Below, one piece after another: positions 14,261-16,141 of a stretch of DNA of 16,141 bases. This DNA is from Candidatus Methanoprimaticola hominis (lineage in GTDB: Archaea > Thermoplasmatota > Thermoplasmata > Methanomassiliicoccales > Methanomethylophilaceae). Where the stretch lies: the NCBI GenBank assembly GCA_006954465.1, contig LVVU01000074.1, forward strand, positions 1 to 16,141. Direction: 5' to 3'. The first letter of the stretch is position 1, and each line of letters begins with the position of its first letter. The translations under genes were made by a program, and so were the position numbers. The notes beneath the pieces are model-generated. The model ran no database searches, was not told the origin of the DNA, and saw only the letters and a program-made list of their open reading frames with translations.

Positions 14261-16024
14261 TCAGGCGTCGTCGTTCCTGTAAGCCGTCTGCTTCAGGACG
14301 TGGGCGATGAACATATCGGTCTGGGCCTGTCCCAGGTCCTTGCCGTCCCTGGTCCTGACGGTGACGATGGTGCCGTCGTCGGACTCCTTCTCGCCCAGGA
14401 CGAGCATGTAGGGGACTTTCTGGAGTTGCGCCTGACGGATCTTGTATCCGATCTTCTCGTCGCTGTTGTCCAGGGCGACCCTTACACCAGCATCCTTGAG
14501 CCTGTCGTAGACCTCGTTGGCGTAGGCGAAGGACTTCTCCGAGACGGAGAGGACCTTGACCTGAACGGGAGCGAGCCAGACGGGGAACTTGCCCGCGTAG
14601 TGCTCGATCAGGATGCCCATGAACCTCTCGATGGATCCGAAGATGACGCGGTGGACCATGACGGGCCTGTGCTTGCCGCCGTCAGCTCCGGTGTACTCGA
14701 GGTCGAACCTCTGAGGCATCTGGAAGTCCAGCTGGATGGTTCCGCACTGCCAGGTCCTTCCAAGGGAGTCCTCCAGGTGGAAGTCGATCTTCGGGCCGTA
14801 GAAGGCTCCGTCGCCCTCGTTGACCACGTAGTCGATGTTCATGGTCTTCAGAGCGTTCATGAGAGCGTTGGTGGCGTTCTCCCAGTCCTCGTCGGAGCCC
14901 ATGCTGTCCTCCGGACGGGTGGAGAGCTCGACGTGGTACTTGAATCCGAATTTGCTGTACCCCTCGTCGATGAGCCTGACGACGCCCTCGATCTCGGACT
15001 CGATCATCTCCGGGGTCATGTAGATGTGCGCATCGTCCTGGGTAAAGCACCTGACACGGAACAGGCCGTGGAGGGTACCGGACTTCTCGTGCCTGTGCAC
15101 GAGTCCCAGCTCCCCGTACCTGATCGGCAGGTCCCTGTAGGACCTGGGCTCGGTGCGGTATACCAGGGTGCTGCCGGGGCAGTTCATCGGCTTGATGCAG
15201 TACACCTCGTCGTCGATGGTCGTGGTGTACATGTTGTCCTTGTAGTGGTCCCAGTGACCGGATCTGAGCCAGAGGTCCTGGTTCAGGATCATGGGGGTGT
15301 TGATCTCCTGGTAGCCGTCCCTGAGATGGAGCTCCCTCCAGTACTCGATGAGGGTGTTCTTCAGGGTGACCCCGTTGGGAAGGAAGAACGGGAACCCGGG
15401 GCCCTCCTCCATGATGGCGAAGATGCCGAGCTCCTTTCCGAGCCTGCGGTGGTCCCTTTTCTTGGCCTCCTCGATCATAGCGAGGTACTTCTCCAGGTCC
15501 TCCTTGGTCTCCCAGGCGGTTCCGTAGATCCTGGTGAGCATCTTGTTGTGCTCGTCGCCGCGCCAGTATGCTCCGGCGAGGGAGGTGAGCTTGAACGCCT
15601 TGACCGCCTTGGTGTAGAGGGCGTGGGGTCCTGCGCAGAGGTCGACGAACTCCCCCTGCTTGTAGAAGCTGATGGGGGCGTCGGCGGGGAGGTCCTCGAC
15701 GAGCTGGACCTTGTAGTCCTCGCCCTTCGACTTCAGGTAGTCGATGGCCTCCTGCCTGGGCAGGGTGTAGGTCTCGATCTTGAGGTTCTCCTTGACGATC
15801 TTCTTCATCTCGGCCTCGAGCTTCTCGAGGTCCTCGGGGGTGAAGCCACCGTCCTTGTCGAAATCGTAGTAGAAGCCGTCGTCGATGGCGGGTCCGATGG
15901 ACAGCTTGGTGTTCGGATAGAGCCTTTTGACGGCCTGGGCCAGAACGTGCGAGGCGGTGTGCCTGATGATCGGAAGGACGTCCTCCGTCTCCTTGACACT
16001 CCCGTCGGAATACAAAGCCTTCAT
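14261..16024 (-). CDS. thrS: Threonyl-tRNA synthetase, bacterial type without a full TGS domain
   Basis: Charges tRNA-Thr with threonine. The N2 editing domain has HTASH (H22, H26) and C130xxxH134 in VDLCAGPH, the bacterial editing tetrad. The class II core has the Zn-ligand Cys in NCPGS (C282), motif 2 in LFRVRCFTQDDAHIY, the HRPVMVHR and GSIERFMG blocks, and a C-terminal anticodon-binding domain (FPVWLAPVQVKVL onward). Archaeal-type enzymes normally carry a different N-terminal editing domain, so this is a bacterial-type gene. Only about 16 residues (MKALYSDGSVKETEDV) precede the editing domain where E. coli has a TGS domain of about 60; DGS may be a TGS stub. I chose the ATG at 16024 because GGAG lies 9 bases upstream; the ATG at 16033 abuts it. 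Length 587. The TATA-like TTTAATTA is at 16091-16098. Confidence 0.92.
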   Translation of the reverse strand: MKALYSDGSVKETEDVLPIIRHTASHVLAQAVKRLYPNTKLSIGPAIDDGFYYDFDKDGGFTPEDLEKLEAEMKKIVKENLKIETYTLPRQEAIDYLKSKGEDYKVQLVEDLPADAPISFYKQGEFVDLCAGPHALYTKAVKAFKLTSLAGAYWRGDEHNKMLTRIYGTAWETKEDLEKYLAMIEEAKKRDHRRLGKELGIFAIMEEGPGFPFFLPNGVTLKNTLIEYWRELHLRDGYQEINTPMILNQDLWLRSGHWDHYKDNMYTTTIDDEVYCIKPMNCPGSTLVYRTEPRSYRDLPIRYGELGLVHRHEKSGTLHGLFRVRCFTQDDAHIYMTPEMIESEIEGVVRLIDEGYSKFGFKYHVELSTRPEDSMGSDEDWENATNALMNALKTMNIDYVVNEGDGAFYGPKIDFHLEDSLGRTWQCGTIQLDFQMPQRFDLEYTGADGGKHRPVMVHRVIFGSIERFMGILIEHYAGKFPVWLAPVQVKVLSVSEKSFAYANEVYDRLKDAGVRVALDNSDEKIGYKIRQAQLQKVPYMLVLGEKESDDGTIVTVRTRDGKDLGQAQTDMFIAHVLKQTAYRNDDA

Positions 16025-16090
16025 GGGATTCATCTCCGACCCCCTCGCTTGCGATGGGGCCTGAATGCCTCCCCAGTAACCCTAGGAGTA

Positions 16091-16098
16091 ATTAAACC
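16091..16098 (-). promoter_or_regulatory. TATA-like box of thrS
   Basis: On the minus strand TTTAATTA (reverse complement of 16089-16096 and adjoining bases) is the only AT-rich site upstream of thrS in the window. It predicts a start near 16068 and a leader of about 45 nt containing the GGAG site. Confidence 0.4.
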
Positions 16099-16141
16099 TA
16101 CGTCGAACGCGAAGTCAGCACTACACTGGACCGAGGCCGCT

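Overview
The window looks like archaeal chromosome from a GC-rich methanogen of the Thermoplasmata, most likely a Methanomassiliicoccales member. This is inference. What supports it: genes for archaeal isoprenoid lipids (mevalonate kinase, geranylgeranyl reductase with its own ferredoxin, a tetraether-synthase-like radical SAM enzyme), an HdrC/HdrB-type iron-sulfur protein, archaeal TATA-like boxes (several placed for leaderless transcripts), 4-bp ATGA overlaps inside operons, and TGA as the stop codon of all 13 genes I can define. Two genes look bacterial in type (htpG and a threonyl-tRNA synthetase without a complete TGS domain), which suggests gene transfer.

Layout. 115-2014 (+): htpG, frame-broken near 1330. 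About 2052-2204 (-): the last transmembrane segment of what looks like a lost NSS-family transporter. 2216-5365 (-): a Nudix hydrolase followed by a PLD-nuclease/SF2-helicase/DUF3427 protein, split by a frameshift near 4590; this is a plausible defence or nucleic-acid-processing module. 5434-5601 (-): a 55-residue unknown protein. 5602-5882: a divergent intergenic region with a 44-bp hyphenated palindrome centred on GGTATATATACC. 5883-9472 (+): a tight operon of an aminotransferase, a 172-residue unknown protein, mevalonate kinase and an HdrCB-like iron-sulfur protein. 9473-9545: a convergent gap with hairpins. 9546-12533 (-): the operon Tes-like radical SAM enzyme, 2x[4Fe-4S] ferredoxin, geranylgeranyl reductase; the first and third are frame-broken. 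12708-13976 (-): an AAA_14/DUF4143 ATPase, with 3.6 copies of a 23-bp tandem repeat directly upstream of its TATA-like box. 14261-16024 (-): thrS.

How the genes fit together. The centre of the window is a membrane-lipid locus. Mevalonate kinase feeds isoprenoid synthesis, geranylgeranyl reductase saturates the chains using low-potential electrons from the ferredoxin, and the radical SAM enzyme would join chains into tetraethers. The HdrCB-like protein in the mevalonate kinase operon may be another electron-transfer component; that link is inferred from position only.

Caution. Four conserved genes (htpG, the helicase, the reductase and the Tes-like gene) each carry one internal frame break that looks like a small deletion, with good homology on both sides. 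Sequence or assembly error is the simplest explanation for at least the housekeeping ones. No tRNA, rRNA, CRISPR array or complete insertion sequence was found.
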